A stretch of DNA of 64,000 nucleotides from Corynespora cassiicola (lineage: Eukaryota; Ascomycota; Dothideomycetes; Pleosporales; Corynesporascaceae), in NCBI GenBank assembly GCA_022059125.1, contig JAEUWY010000010.1, forward strand, positions 310,001 to 374,000, written 5' to 3'. Under the pieces are notes generated by a model that was not told the origin of the DNA, did not search any database, and saw nothing but the letters and a program-made list of their open reading frames with translations. A program made the translations under genes and the position numbers. Below, piece by piece: positions 1 through 12,250 of this stretch. The stretch's first letter is position 1; each line of letters opens with the position of its first letter.

Positions 1-455
1 AGCTCTTTGAAGTGCTCGACTGCCTGGCTCCGAGGTTAGCGATGGCTTCCGCAAGAACGTGGCCGGGCCATGCGCACCTGTTCGTACCGTGCCAGCTTGA
101 ACTCGAGCTTGATGGCTTGTTTGAGACCCTTGAATCCCCTGTGTACAGTCAGCGTTGTCCGTCGGAGCGCTGGCCCAGGCATACCAGTCACCCTTCTCCT
201 CTTCGAGCGCTGGAACGCCCAGAAATTCGTCTATGGCAGCCTCGGGGTCGTCCGCCTTGAGCTGCTTCGCATTGTAGTATTTGTTTTCGATATCGACATC
301 TCCGCCCTGCTCTTCGTCGTCGTCCTCGTACTCAAAGTCGTACCTGGAAAAAGTCAGAGGAAAAGAAAAGGCAGGGTTGTGGCGGCCAGGGATGTAAAAT
401 CGAGGACGTACTCCTCCTGGTCCGAGTCCTGCATGAAATCATCGTCGTCGGACAT
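1..455 (-). CDS. csn2: COP9 signalosome subunit 2 (5' part, cut by window start)
   Basis: Four exons on the minus strand (455-412, 343-185, 138-78, 23-1) join in frame across GT/AG introns. The product begins MSDDDDFMQDSDQEEYDFE and continues through ENKYYNAKQL, DDPEAAIDEF, KGDWGFKGLKQAIKLEFKLA and RYEQAVEHFKEL. This is the acidic start and first helical repeats of CSN2 (Trip15, CsnB in Aspergillus), a PCI-domain scaffold of the COP9 signalosome that removes Nedd8 from cullins in the nucleus and cytoplasm. Only about the first 95 residues of a protein of roughly 450-500 lie here; the PCI domain is outside the window. The start is the first ATG in frame and fits family N-termini. The assignment is by remembered family pattern; I am confident of it. 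Confidence 0.93.
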
Positions 456-1947
456 GGTTGCGGCGTGGACGGGCGGCGTCGTAAAAGACCAAGGGTGTTT
501 TCGGGCGAGCGTGCAAGGATTGCTGTCCGGGAAGCTGTCGGTGGGGAGGGCGAAGGCGGGCGGGAGAAAGGCGGCTCGGATCGGGGTTGGAAGCTCTGCG
601 GCTCTTGGGTGAGGTTGCTCGCCCTCGTCGGCGGTGCCTGCCTGGAGCCCCGCGATGGCCGCATTATGTAAGCGGATCGCGCCGCTAGAGGGGCACTAGG
701 CGGCTCGCTGCATGGAACCCACCGGGCATTCAGTCCAGTCTCTCAACCGTTGAAGCAGGTTCCATGGCGCAGAGGGCTCACTAACATGTGCTAGTCTACC
801 CAGGTACACTCTACACTCCACTCCACACAGCAACCGGCATGCGCAGGCACACGGCTGTTTCCTGGACATGGAGGGAGACTGCCCTCTCACCCGGGCACTC
901 GGCCGCCCCGCGAAGCCACGGCTGCAGCGCGGAGGGTCCAGGCCACGGCCCCGGGGGACGATTGTCGGGGAATTGTTGAGCTGATGACACGGCGCTATCG
1001 ATTGTCATCAAGCAGCAGTCACGGCTTCTCCCTCTGTAGCGCACCGAGAGGGCAGCCGGGCAGGAGAGCCAAATGGCCATGTTTCGCCATGGGGCGCACC
1101 GCTACAGCTGTACAGGGCGGGCGGGCAGTTCGCTGCGAGATGGCCCGCGACTCCTTCGTGTTCATGCACGCTCAATGACGTTATTCTTAGAAAGGGGAGG
1201 GCTGCCAATCTCGTTCGCATTCTTTGGCAGAGTAATTGCCCAGGGGCGTCGCATGGGGCTCGACGCTGGCTGAGGCCCTGCCGGTACCCAGGCACGCAGA
1301 TCATGGCGACGCCTCAGCCCTCAGCATGTGAGCCATGTGAGCATATCCCGGCCCTCAATTCCAGCTGTCCCAAGGTTGCCCGTCGGTCGGCGGCAGATCG
1401 TGCAAGCATCATGCCCCCGGCCGAATGCACGGCCGTGCGTGTTTTTCTCCCCATCACAACAACCTTTGAAGAGAGCGTTTGCAGCACCACGTCGCCGTCG
1501 CAGCTAGGCCTCAACGCCGGCACTTTTGTCTCCTAGTAAGCAATTCTCCTCTCGCAGCTTGGCGCCGCTTCGGCAGGTGTCGACGGGCGCCAGACACCAC
1601 ACGGAACTAAGCCACGCGCGCCGCGACGTGGGCCGGCGGAGACGTGGTGGAGAGGCGAAGTGTGCCCCCCCGAATCAGGACTAACGTTGTACCGGTCTCC
1701 CTCAACCCAACCCATATCTGCCAGTCTGCGACCTCGTCCAGCCCAGCTCTAGAACGCCTCTCGACTTCACCACATCCTTAACTCCTCGCTGCCCGCCCCC
1801 TCGCCCCGTGCGACTCGCCCTCCGACCCTCTACACCCTCGCTGCCCGCCGCCGACCAGCGCTTCGTACCACGCACGCGCCCGCACCCTCGTCCCTAAACC
1901 GACGGATCGAATCGGCCGCCGACTCTGCCCACCCCCAGCCCTTCGCG
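456..1947. other. divergent intergenic region csn2/rho3
   Basis: About 1.5 kb between the divergent csn2 and rho3 starts. It must hold both promoters. Only short, mutually overlapping frames are open. The 250 bases before the rho3 ATG are pyrimidine-rich, as is common for fungal leaders. I see no RNA gene or repeat of note. Confidence 0.5.
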
Positions 1948-3014
1948 ATGCCGCTCTGTGGTGGAACAAAGTCCGTGCAGCGCAAGCTAGTGCTTCTGTA
2001 CGTCTCTCTGCTTGCGGGGTCGCCGTCGCCTGGCCGCCGCCGCCATGCGACTGCCCAGTACGGGGGCTAACAACTGTCTACAGAGGCGATGGTGCCTGCG
2101 GCAAGACGTCGCTGCTGAACGTCTTCACGCGAGGGTAAGTCTGACCTGCTGTCCGTGTGAACACGTCCTTTTCTCGCCCGGCGGGGCCCTCTCTGGACAG
2201 GTCTTGTGCTGACGTGTATGCCACCGCAGTTACTTCCCCACGGTATAGTAAGTAGAGTGGGTACCCTGAGTGTGGGCTCCTTGCGCTAACCTGAGCACTC
2301 AACAGTGAGCCAACTGTCTTTGGTGAGAGGCTCCTGCGAATGCCCATGCGCAAACAATGCTGACCAATTGCGCGCAGAGAACTACGTCCATGGTCCGTCG
2401 CACGACCAGTCTGTCCACATGGAGGGTGACTAATCTTTGCGCAGACATCTACATCGACAACACGCATGTGGAGCTGAGCCTCTGGGATACCGCCGGGCAG
2501 GAAGAATTCGACCGACTGCGGTCGCTCAGCTATGATGACACTCATGCCATTATGCTTTGCTTCAGCGTACGCTTCAGCTCCGTAGTGGCTGCCAAACCCT
2601 TCTCTGATGTAAGAAACAGGTCGACTCGCCCGATTCGCTCGAGAACGTTGAGACGAAGTGGGTGGGAGAGATTGCCGAGAACTGTCCAGGCGTCAAACTC
2701 GTTTTGGTGGCGCTTAAGTGTGACTTGCGAAAGCGGGAGGGCGATGACGACGAAGAGGGGCAGCCCGAGAAGCCAATGATCAACTACGATGAGGGCCTCA
2801 AGGTGGCCGAGAAGATCAAGGCGCTGCGCTACCTCGGTGCGTATTCCATCCTTTGTGTGCACTTGTCAGCTGCTTGCCGAATATGCTAACATGCGTGGCA
2901 GAGTGCTCAGCCATGAAGAACCGCGGCGTCAACGAGGCCTTCACAGAGGCAGCCCGTGTCGCTCTCCAGGTCAAGACGAACAAGGACCAGAGCGGTGGCT
3001 GTACCATCATGTGA
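1948..3014 (+). CDS. rho3: Rho-family small GTPase, Rho3 type
   Basis: Eight exons (1948-1997, 2084-2134, 2230-2247, 2306-2322, 2378-2392, 2445-2566, 2620-2836, 2902-3014) give exactly 200 codons. The protein begins [17 protein letters not shown] and shows the P-loop GDGACGKTS, switch I around EPTVFENY, switch [16 protein letters not shown], the nucleotide motif [18 protein letters not shown], and the C-terminal prenylation box CTIM. The MPLCG start and long insert with [13 protein letters not shown] are typical of fungal Rho3, which directs polarized exocytosis and actin at the hyphal tip plasma membrane. Three consecutive micro-exons of 18, 17 and 15 nt carry the switch I region. Exon phases all agree, so I regard the model as secure. 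Confidence 0.95.
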
Positions 3015-3903
3015 TTTCGATGCATCTCTCCTCACTCGAGTCCAGCTCCATCACTCCGTCACCTCCTTGATATTCAACCGTTTCTGCCACCTGATGCCCA
3101 TTCTTCCCCTCTATATCCTTGTACTCTGTATTCGACTGCTGAGTTTTGCCAGCTAGAAAAGGTGGTTGGTCTGCACCGGTTTCTCATTCTTTGGCATTTG
3201 GTTCACTTTGGAAACAGGAACCTCCATAAGGTTCGGCGGCTACGACACTTCCTGTTTTCACCATTCTTCACTGCACCAGCTATCGCGACGGCGCTTATCT
3301 GGTTTTGCTTTTCCTCCCTTTTTTTCGCTGTGAATAAGATTTATTTTACTTTTGGCATCCCTGCTGCATTGGATGGTTCAGCAGCCTCTTAATCGTTGTT
3401 TGATCCCTCATATGAATTAGCCTCCAGCAGCGGGCTTTCCAAGGCCCGTCACATATAGAATATACAGTCTACTTCGTACCACCGTTAGTTGGTAGAAAGA
3501 GGGCTTGACCGGTCTTGTGGTGACCAAACTGGCCACTATGATGTTAGGGGAATAACCTTTTCCAAGTGCAACGGCAAATGCCAAGCCATATGTGGAAAAA
3601 CGCCAGAGTGGGAAATGTGTGAATGCCACGTCGCTCCGTTCGATTGCAGGATTCACTCCCCCCCTTTTACAGCCCCTCACGAGAAAAAACTGTCGTGCGT
3701 GGAGGGAAAGTGAGGGCGAGGGCGCGAGTGGGTTCCTTCGGTTAGGCCTTGGCAGGCCCCCACAGAACATTGAACTTTGCGCCGTCGCCGCCTCCTCCCC
3801 TCACCTTTTCGAGCCACCACGTCCTTCGATTCCCTCGATCAATCCATCGACTCCGACCTGCAGCCAAATTCTCAATACCAAGGACACTCCATAATCAGTC
3901 AAT
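3015..3903. other. rho3 3' region and eS27 promoter
   Basis: About 890 bases without a supportable gene. The first half is T-rich and probably contains the rho3 3' UTR; the last 200 bases, pyrimidine-rich, lead into the eS27 start. Confidence 0.5.
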
Positions 3904-4439
<536 letters not shown>

Positions 4440-5384
4440 ACGACGACCATGAAGCGAGAGCGGGGGGAGTGACGGATTATGATAACCACGATGATGGGAT
4501 AGGGTCGTAGATCTCATTGGTACCGACTCGACTGCAAGATAGAAGAGGGATCTTTCGACTCGGGTCAAGCCAACCAAAAAGGGAGTTCCGGATATCTAGC
4601 GTTGATCACAGCGACCTTTTCTCTCGAATCTATTTTCCTTTGTTCGGCATGGCTTTCGACATCTTTCATGTATACATGCATGTGGAAGGCGAGATAGCAT
4701 CTCAGAGCTCTGGATCAATCGTCCAGTAGTGAGGACCGGTCTGCAATCGAGGATCCTCCGCATGCAAGCGGTCCTTTGTATAATCGAACAAAATCAAATC
4801 CTCACGCTCGCTCCAGTGCTGTCTGCTGAATTCGAAATCTGATTGACCCCGCACTTGCAGCATGGACCTGGCGACGGCATGCCCTAGGAGCCCACCTTTG
4901 CAGACTGAAATCTATGATACTGACACTAAGTGCCTGGCATGTCGTGAACACCTTACCAATAGCAGCAGGCGCTTACTTGGCTGCGGGCGAACTAACCGCC
5001 AGTAGAAGACCACGGTCTGGATTAGGCGGACGATTGGCCAAAGGCGAGTTCCGCATGACGAGCAGAAAGGCCTTTCGCTGACCTCCGAAATTGAAACGCG
5101 GACCCTCGAAACTACAGAAGACGTACATAAACAAACATCGCAGCCCCAGCATCGATACCAGTCAACCAACAGAAACCAGCACGGCCCCCCTTGCAGGCAA
5201 ACGATCTCCACGGCGGTTAAAACCCACCCTCGCACGAGCGCGCAAATCGACGTCATCCAACTGCAATCAGCTGTTCTGCTTTGCTGCCGCCGCGGGCCAA
5301 AAAGGAAAATCAGGCTTGACCAAGGATAGGATTAGTAGGGAAAAAAAAGGCGAAGGCCAGTAAAGAAAAAAAAGCTATCCAGCC
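4440..5384. other. eS27 3' region and aldolase promoter
   Basis: About 945 bases between two plus-strand genes. Short frames only. The last 60 bases before the aldolase ATG are purine-rich with A runs. Nothing else is recognised. Confidence 0.5.
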
Positions 5385-6796
5385 ATGGCCTCCACAAATG
5401 CACCCACCTCGCAAACCACCCCGCCTCTCACGGACTCTGAGGTCCTGATCCGCGATTTCCTGGCCGCCAACCCCGCGCTGGACTCCGAGCTCGGCGACGT
5501 TCAGGTCATGACTGATCGATACACGAATGAAGAGTGGGCGACCCAAACTGCCGAGACGCAGAAGCGCGTTCTGGCTGAAGTGAAGAAGCAGAACGACGCT
5601 GGCGAGAAGAGGAACAAGTACGAAGCGCCCAAGAATGGCAGCAAAGAGTTCTCAGAGACGGTCGATCACACCGTTTTGAAGCTCGATGCTACAGCGGCGC
5701 AGATTGATGCGTTGTGCTCTGAGGCGCGGACTGAGGGGTTCAAGGTGGGTCCTTTTTTCTACGCTCTTGTGGAGTACCTTCAGACGAAAGTGTGGTGTAA
5801 AAGGCTCTCCTCTTATGTGTATTATCTATTGTTCGAGTCCATACATTTCCCACTATTTTCTTGTTCTCGGTCAATTGCATCCTTAGATTCGTCTCGTCTC
5901 ATATCATCTCACTTGCATTGCATCCTAACATCAACCAGAGCGTTTGCGTCCGCCTGAACTGGGTTTCCCGCTGCATCACCAACCTCAAAGGCTCCCCTGT
6001 AGTCGTCGCCTGCGTCGTCGGCTTCCACGAGGGCACGCAAGACACCTACTCCAAGCTGCGCGAAGCCCGCGCCGCCGTCGCCGCCGGTGCCAGCGAACTC
6101 GACGTCGTCCTCAACTACAACCTCCTCACCAAGCACAACAGCCCCTCCCCCCCTCCCCCAACCACAAAGCGCGACTCCACTGCCGACACCATCACAGCCG
6201 CCAACACAGCCGCCAACACCCGCCCCCAAAACGGCGCCACCGCAACCCAAGGCCCCTACTCCGTCCCCGGCTCCTCGCCCACCACATCCACAACCTCAGC
6301 CTCAGACCCCGAGATCCCAGACTACAGCGCAATCTACAAGGAGCTTGCCAGCATCCGCTCCCTCTGTCCCTCTCCCACCGTCCTCAAGCTCATCCTCGAA
6401 ACCAGCCAACTGTCCGATGCGCAAATCCTCGCCGCCGCGCACCTCGCCGCCGCCGCGAACTTCGACTTCATAAAGACGTCGACGGGCTTCAACGGGCACG
6501 GCGCCACGCTGCCCCACGTCCAGCTCATGGTCGCGGCCGCAGAGTATCTGTCCACCAAGACGGAGGCGAATGGCGGGTCCCCCATCATGGGCCGCAGGAT
6601 GCAGGTCAAGGCCAGCGGCGGTGTGAGGAGTCTCGAGGATGCAGTCACGATGCTGGAGGCGGGTGCCACACGGCTGGGGACGAGTAGTGGGTTGTGGATC
6701 ATGCAGGAGAGTAGGAGGGTGGCGGCGGAGAAGGATGGGGAGAGGCCGGCTGGCGTGACGAGGCTGTATACTGACGATTCGGTTGGGGGTTACTAA
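5385..6796 (+). CDS. deoxyribose-phosphate aldolase (DeoC/DERA)
   Basis: Two exons, 5385-5744 and 5939-6796, joined in phase 0, give 405 residues. The enzyme cleaves 2-deoxyribose 5-phosphate to glyceraldehyde 3-phosphate and acetaldehyde in nucleoside catabolism. Family marks: VDHTVLKLDATAAQID at the barrel start, VACVVGFHEG, ELDVVLN with its acid, the Schiff-base lysine in DFIKTSTGF (about residue 298) and the second lysine in QVKASGGVR. Two things are odd. There is an N-terminal extension of some 90 residues before the barrel, and a Pro/Thr/Ser/Ala-rich stretch of about 60 residues (about 187-247) between ELDVVLNYN and DYSAIYKEL, where bacterial DERA has only a short helix link. Bacterial DERA is about 220-260 residues. 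The insert is read in frame from genomic DNA; no splice pair I could see removes it cleanly. Confidence 0.9.
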
Positions 6797-7291
6797 ATGG
6801 ATGGGCAGGTCAGGACAAAAGCTCCGTGCGGGATTACATTGGGTGGGAGTATGGTCAGGGTGGGGCATAGCATCGGAGGGAATTGGGCCATTTGGGTATA
6901 TCCTAGGCAGGGGAAATTGTGGAGATTGATAGTCTGAAAATATTCACTAGGTACAGATGATATTTCATGGGACGAAATATTTGTTAGCATGTGATTGTTG
7001 AATGTGCATTTGTAGCACCTTATCCCTACTAATAAATCCAGCCGATATACCGGGCAAACATCAAATCACCAATCACATCAAGAGTACCGCATATGCAATG
7101 ACACAGATGTGAACTTGAAATTTTTTGGGATGAGCATAAATCTGCAGGTCAAACTGTAGATTGCCCACCGACCGAGACCCACGCTGGATATGCCGAACTT
7201 GAAGGCAGAATGACTGCCTAAAGGAATCATCCCGTCATGACCAACGCCAATCATCCATACTGTGTCATTCCTGGGGGAGCGGGTGTATAAT
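6797..7291. other. convergent 3' region aldolase / uS4
   Basis: About 495 bases between two convergent genes, AT-richer than the flanks. It should hold both 3' UTRs and polyadenylation sites. No reading frame is convincing. Confidence 0.5.
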
Positions 7292-8094
7292 CTACTCCTC
7301 GTCCTCCTCGCCGCCGTCCTCGTCACCGCCCTTCTCGGCGGCCTTGGCCTTCTTCCTCCTAACACGGCCGGGGCGGCCGCCACCAAATGGCGAGGTAAGG
7401 GCGAAGTCAATGTGCTTCTGGGAGTCAAGGCGGACCATGAAAGAGGGAACGTTGACGATCTGCTTGCCGACGCTGCATATGGGTTAGAATTTAGATGCAT
7501 AGGAGCCGTCTTCGACGCAAAGACTCACCGGATGTGGCGCTGGCGGATGAGGACACGAGCGTGGTGGATCGACTTGGCGAGACCGAGCTTGTAGACGCAG
7601 GTCTGGAGACGGCGCTCCAAGAAGTCCTCGATCTTAAGGGCCAAGACGTAATCGAGCTTCATGCGGGACTCGTCGAGCACACCGACACGGACAAGACGGC
7701 GAATCAAGGCGTTACCCTCGAAGAGACGCTTGGGGTCCTTCTCGTCGAGCGTGAGCAGCGAACTGGTGCGCAAGTTAGCGTATGCAAAGATTGAAAAGTC
7801 ATGTCTCGCGAATTGACAACGCAAAAGACAATTGGGGCGCGACATACCGGGCAGCACGACGAATCTTAGAGAGGGTCAACTGGACACGCCAGACCTCGCG
7901 CTTGTTGCGGAGACCATACTCGCCGACGAGCTTCAGCTCAGAGTCCCTATTACCTTATTAACCAAAGTGTCCCAGACGTAAGCGGAGCACGCTCTCGCTC
8001 AGTGGCCATGGTGGACAGTAAATACGTACAGACGAGCGGACTCGAAAGGACGACGAGGGACGGAGTACGTCTTCGAGTAGCTGCGGGGCGCCAT
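7292..8094 (-). CDS. rps9: 40S ribosomal protein uS4 (Rps9)
   Basis: Four exons on the minus strand (8094-8030, 7946-7848, 7762-7529, 7472-7292) give 192 residues. The protein begins [19 protein letters not shown] and carries the S4 RNA-binding region, with [35 protein letters not shown] and [17 protein letters not shown], then [15 protein letters not shown]. It ends in an acidic tail ([12 protein letters not shown]) like yeast Rps9. It is a small-subunit protein implicated in decoding fidelity. It is transcribed away from eL21, its start lying 209 bp from the eL21 start, so the two probably share regulatory DNA. Confidence 0.96.
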
Positions 8095-8303
8095 GGTTAG
8101 TTGTCGATGGGAGGAAGTTGAAGTTCGACAATCGTGAAGAAGATTTAGAGGGGGGCGGGCGCTGCGGGCTTGGCACTGTGCGCTCGCTTAGCCGGCCAAT
8201 CTCCAGGAGCCCGCCCGCGCTTTTCGCACCAACTTCACAGAAATCGAGACCACCGACAACTTCGCTCCAACACGACAAATTCCACCGCCCGACAACATTC
8301 GCC
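8095..8303. promoter_or_regulatory. shared divergent promoter of uS4 and eL21
   Basis: Only 209 bp separate the start codons of two divergent cytosolic ribosomal protein genes. Both promoters and both 5' UTRs must lie here, so transcription is likely coordinated. I did not recognise a specific ribosomal-protein promoter element by eye. Confidence 0.7.
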
Positions 8304-8904
8304 ATGGGTCACGCTGCAGGTCTCCGCGCGGGTACGCGCTATGCGTACGTCTCGACTGCATCGCCGCACACAAAATGACTGGATTGCTGACGGCGCCGCA
8401 GTTTCTCGAGGAACTTCAAGGAGAAGGGCATGATCAAGCTGTCCACCTACCTCCAGCAGTACAAGGTCGGCGACATTGTTGATGTTGTTGCCAACGGTAC
8501 GCAGCGCACCCAGACTAGACGCAAAATTCGCCCGCCAGACCACTAACGTCCCCCAAGGTGCCGTCCAGAAGGGTATGCCCTACAAGGTCTACCACGGCAA
8601 GACTGGCGTTGTCTACAACGTCACCAAGTCCGCCGTCGGCGTCATCCTGCACAAGCAGGTTGGCAACCGCTACCTCGAGAAGCGCATCAACGTCCGCATC
8701 GAGCACGTCCGCCACTCCCGTTCCCGCGACGACTTCCTCCGCCGTGTCAAGGAGAACGCCGAGAAGAGGAAGAAGGCCAAGGCCGAGGGCGTCCACCAGC
8801 ACTTGAAGCGCCAGCCCGCTGCTCCCCGGGAGGCCAGGACCGTCAGCGCCGTTGACAACAAGCCCGAGAGCATTACCCCTGTGCCGTACGAGACTACGAT
8901 CTAG
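8304..8904 (+). CDS. rpl21: 60S ribosomal protein eL21
   Basis: Three exons (8304-8344, 8402-8496, 8558-8904) give 160 residues, the length of yeast Rpl21. The sequence opens [19 protein letters not shown] and includes [57 protein letters not shown] and the terminal PVPYETTI. These match eL21 throughout. It is a structural protein of the large subunit. The gene diverges from uS4. Confidence 0.96.
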
Positions 8905-11900
8905 ACGTGGAGACGGTGGCTTGTTTGTGGGCGACAAAATGGGATACGGATGGGTCAAAGGCGTGGTTATGACGGATCTCATATTTTCTTCAGGTCTGCA
9001 CTTTCTCCAGCATTTGAAAGCGGCGATGTCGTGGCATTCGTCGTGCAGATAAACATGAAATGCCAATGTGGCTAAGAGTTACCCTCCGCGCCAATGAAAC
9101 CTAGACCAGTCCCAGTGTTGTTTCCAGTGTCGGTGTGTTTGTCAGTGGTGGACAACAGTCCTGTACTACACTGCCCTGCTCGATAGACCACCTTCCGCTT
9201 CAGTGTCCACTCGGCGAAAGCTTATGATAATGACACCAATAGACTTGCTTAATTGTTCACTATACGGCCATAATGAGTGCCATCACCTTCGAATTGAGTT
9301 CAACTATCTCTTAGAAGCATCAATGGTTACTCTGGATAGGGACCTCAACAAACCGAGGCCAATCCACCGCCACAGCTCTCGAGAAACTCGACCTGATTTG
9401 GAATCTAATTAATTGATCTTAGATGGATCTTGCCAATCCTTCTATATTGGCTATTGCCTATTGGCTATTGGCCATGGCAAAGCGTTGGAATGTTCAATCT
9501 CGACTAACCATATAATTATTACACGTTCCTTCCACCGTCCATTGTCATCTTCTCTAGGACACTGTTTATGCAAGCTTTCAGCTAGCGCCGTTACTGGTAA
9601 TCTCGACCCGTGTGTTACTAGATTCGTTCTGACGCAGAAAACCCGATAGACAAAGATGCAACCCGTCCTTCATGCTCGTCTCACTCTTTACGCAAACATC
9701 GATGAGATTAAAGCGTCATGTCATTGAAGATTCTTCCAGGCGAAGAAATTTGAAGCCGCAAATGAGGTCCCAATACAGTTTCGTCGACTACTGACGAACA
9801 TGAAGCTGTTGCTGCCATGGCTATGTAGGGTTTGAATGGTTGCGCTTCCTAGTGCCGGTAGGCATGAAATCAGTTTGGGGTCTATTTGTCGGCACGTACT
9901 CTGCAATCACCGACAAATGAATTGCAGCTGTAATCACCATGCTCAGAAGAGAGCATTGCTCACTCGTTTCACATCTTCAGTCCACTTTAGAACACAAAAT
10001 TCAATCTTATAAAGCTGATTACTACTAGAATACAGATGGATCTAGATGATACAATTAAAAAACGCATTGGTTTGGAATACCGACGTACGCTATTCAAATA
10101 TTTCTCCCGGACGGGAAGTCAGCTATTTGCCGAGCCCCGTAGCTTCTTTATCTTATGGATGCCATTTGTCCTGTGGTGCAGCTTGACTATTCTGCGCAGC
10201 CTTTACGTTGAATCTTTTAGAAGCATGTGCACATATTGCGTGACTTGAAAAAAAGAGGGGGGTCTCATTACGTGATTTTATCTTGTGCTCAGAAAAGACT
10301 CCCGGTAAGTTGTTCCGCTACACGCTCTTAGTGGTATAGTCGTCATTCGATAGTCATATTCAAGAAATTTAACAATCACACTGGAACTAGTGGGGTCCAA
10401 TAGCTCAAATGAACACGCAATGGGTTATCATTAGTAATGTTCATATGGACCCTTTTCAATCAAACAGCTAGAGTAAGTGCATGGGTAGCACAAGATTGCA
10501 CCTCTAACCATGGGATTCAGAAACATGGTAAATCATATCGACACATACACATAGCAGCTACCATCATCGTTTCTGCAACACACATCCGTCCATAAAGTTA
10601 TTGATAATCTTACGAACAAAGTGGGTGTGTTCGTTTACGTTGCCAGCAAGTTGTTTCTAGCCACAATCCAGAGGAGAGTTATAACATGAATTGAAAATAG
10701 GGTAATATATCATGCCCACTAGACTTGGAGATCTCGATTAGGGCTATCACTTTATACGTGGATTATAACTTATTTCTTGGAGAAGTTGAGTATACAGTTC
10801 ACTTGGAATATACTGTAGCTATGGATTGAGTACGAGCACTACATGATGGTCCTTAGTGTTATGGCACATGATATAAATCTATATATTTCTGGACCAGAAA
10901 AGCCACGGGATATGATTGTCATGTAGCTTGTAGCACAGTAGTTTGCAGAAGCTCTATCATCAAAGCCTTTATTGCACATCGTACATATTTGCAAGCAGCG
11001 TTAAAACAACTTTAGCCACATGTAAAAGCACTGACAGACAGAAAGTATCACAGTTTCCATACTACCCCAAAACGGGCATAGACGTAGCTTCCTACTACTA
11101 ATTAATGAATAAAAAACCGGTTGAACTTCATCTAGGCCCTCCAAGGCATACTTTTTCCCAAGCCCCCATCCCAAAGAAACACATACCGATCGCAAATGAC
11201 GCACACGACAGCGCCTCTATAGACCCTGTGGCGGCACCTCTACTCTGCAAGCATCTCTCAATCGGTAAAGAACAGAAGTTCTTCTTCCCCCTTCAGCCCA
11301 TCTCTCAGCCCACCCAAGCAAACGGTAACGTGACACAGACGATCACATCCACACCATCTAATTAGACGCTGAGCACACACCCTTTCGGAAGCATGCTTGC
11401 AACGGGATCTCAACCACACAACACCCTCACCGATCACACACTCGGCAGCAAACTCAATCCTCCCCACGGGGAGCACGACCATCGCTCAACAGTCGTGAGG
11501 CCCGAGCCGATACCACCAACACGATTGCACAGCCAGCCAGATAGCTAGCCAGGAAACATGCCACAAAATCACGCCAGATATTGTGCACGCATGAGCTCTC
11601 CGCGAATCCGGAGCTGGGGCCAGGAACGCAGTGTGTGACTCACTAAAAAAAGAAGGAAACCTGGAGTTGATGAGATGAGAAAAGCAACAAAGCAGCCCTA
11701 CGGGACTGGCGATATGCGACCGTGCTTTGTTTCTTTGTTTTTTTGCTGATTTTAAGCTTTGTGTCTCGGGTAGATCAGCTTACGGCAGAATCTTGTTGGA
11801 GCGACATGTTTGCATGCTTGTGCATACTCGGCTCCTGGCAGGATAGCTTGGTTGTCTAATTGCTTCTCTGGAAGGGTCTTTGGGGTGGTGCGCTTTTGTG

Positions 11901-12250
11901 ATGTTACCAAGATTGGTGGTTCGATGGCGGGGAAAAGGATGGGGAAAAAGGAAAAGTGAAGATGATGCATACGATTCCCTGAGGGTGTATGGCAAGGTTT
12001 TTGTGGGATAAGGCAGGAGTGATCTGGAGATGCGAATAAAGGGTTCAATGATGATGTAGTTTCGGAAGAAAGGATGATACTTGCAACGAAGATGGAGAAT
12101 GAAGTGACACAAGGCATCAGTCCGGCGGCGAGCTGAGCCAAGAAGTCTGAAAAGAAAACAATACAAATTCTCCACTCCATCGGTGATACAGAAATCAACC
12201 AGACGTGCAATGCGCCATGTGTGAGTGCCTCCTCATTAAAGCCCCTATAT
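8905..12250. other. AT-rich gene-free island
   Basis: About 3.3 kb with visibly higher A+T than its surroundings. Open frames are short, overlap on both strands and show no family motif. It could be old, mutated repetitive DNA (fungal RIP produces such AT-rich islands) or simply a long spacer. I could not match any part to a transposon reading frame, and I saw no terminal repeats. Confidence 0.4.

Noticed and set aside
5825..5840. GTTCGAGTCC string resembling a tRNA B box
   Set aside because: It lies in the aldolase intron; no A box, acceptor stem or cloverleaf could be formed around it.
5909..6868. Frames of about 250 codons in other phases over the aldolase gene
   Set aside because: Shadow frames of the GC-rich DERA coding sequence; catalytic motifs are only in the chosen frame.
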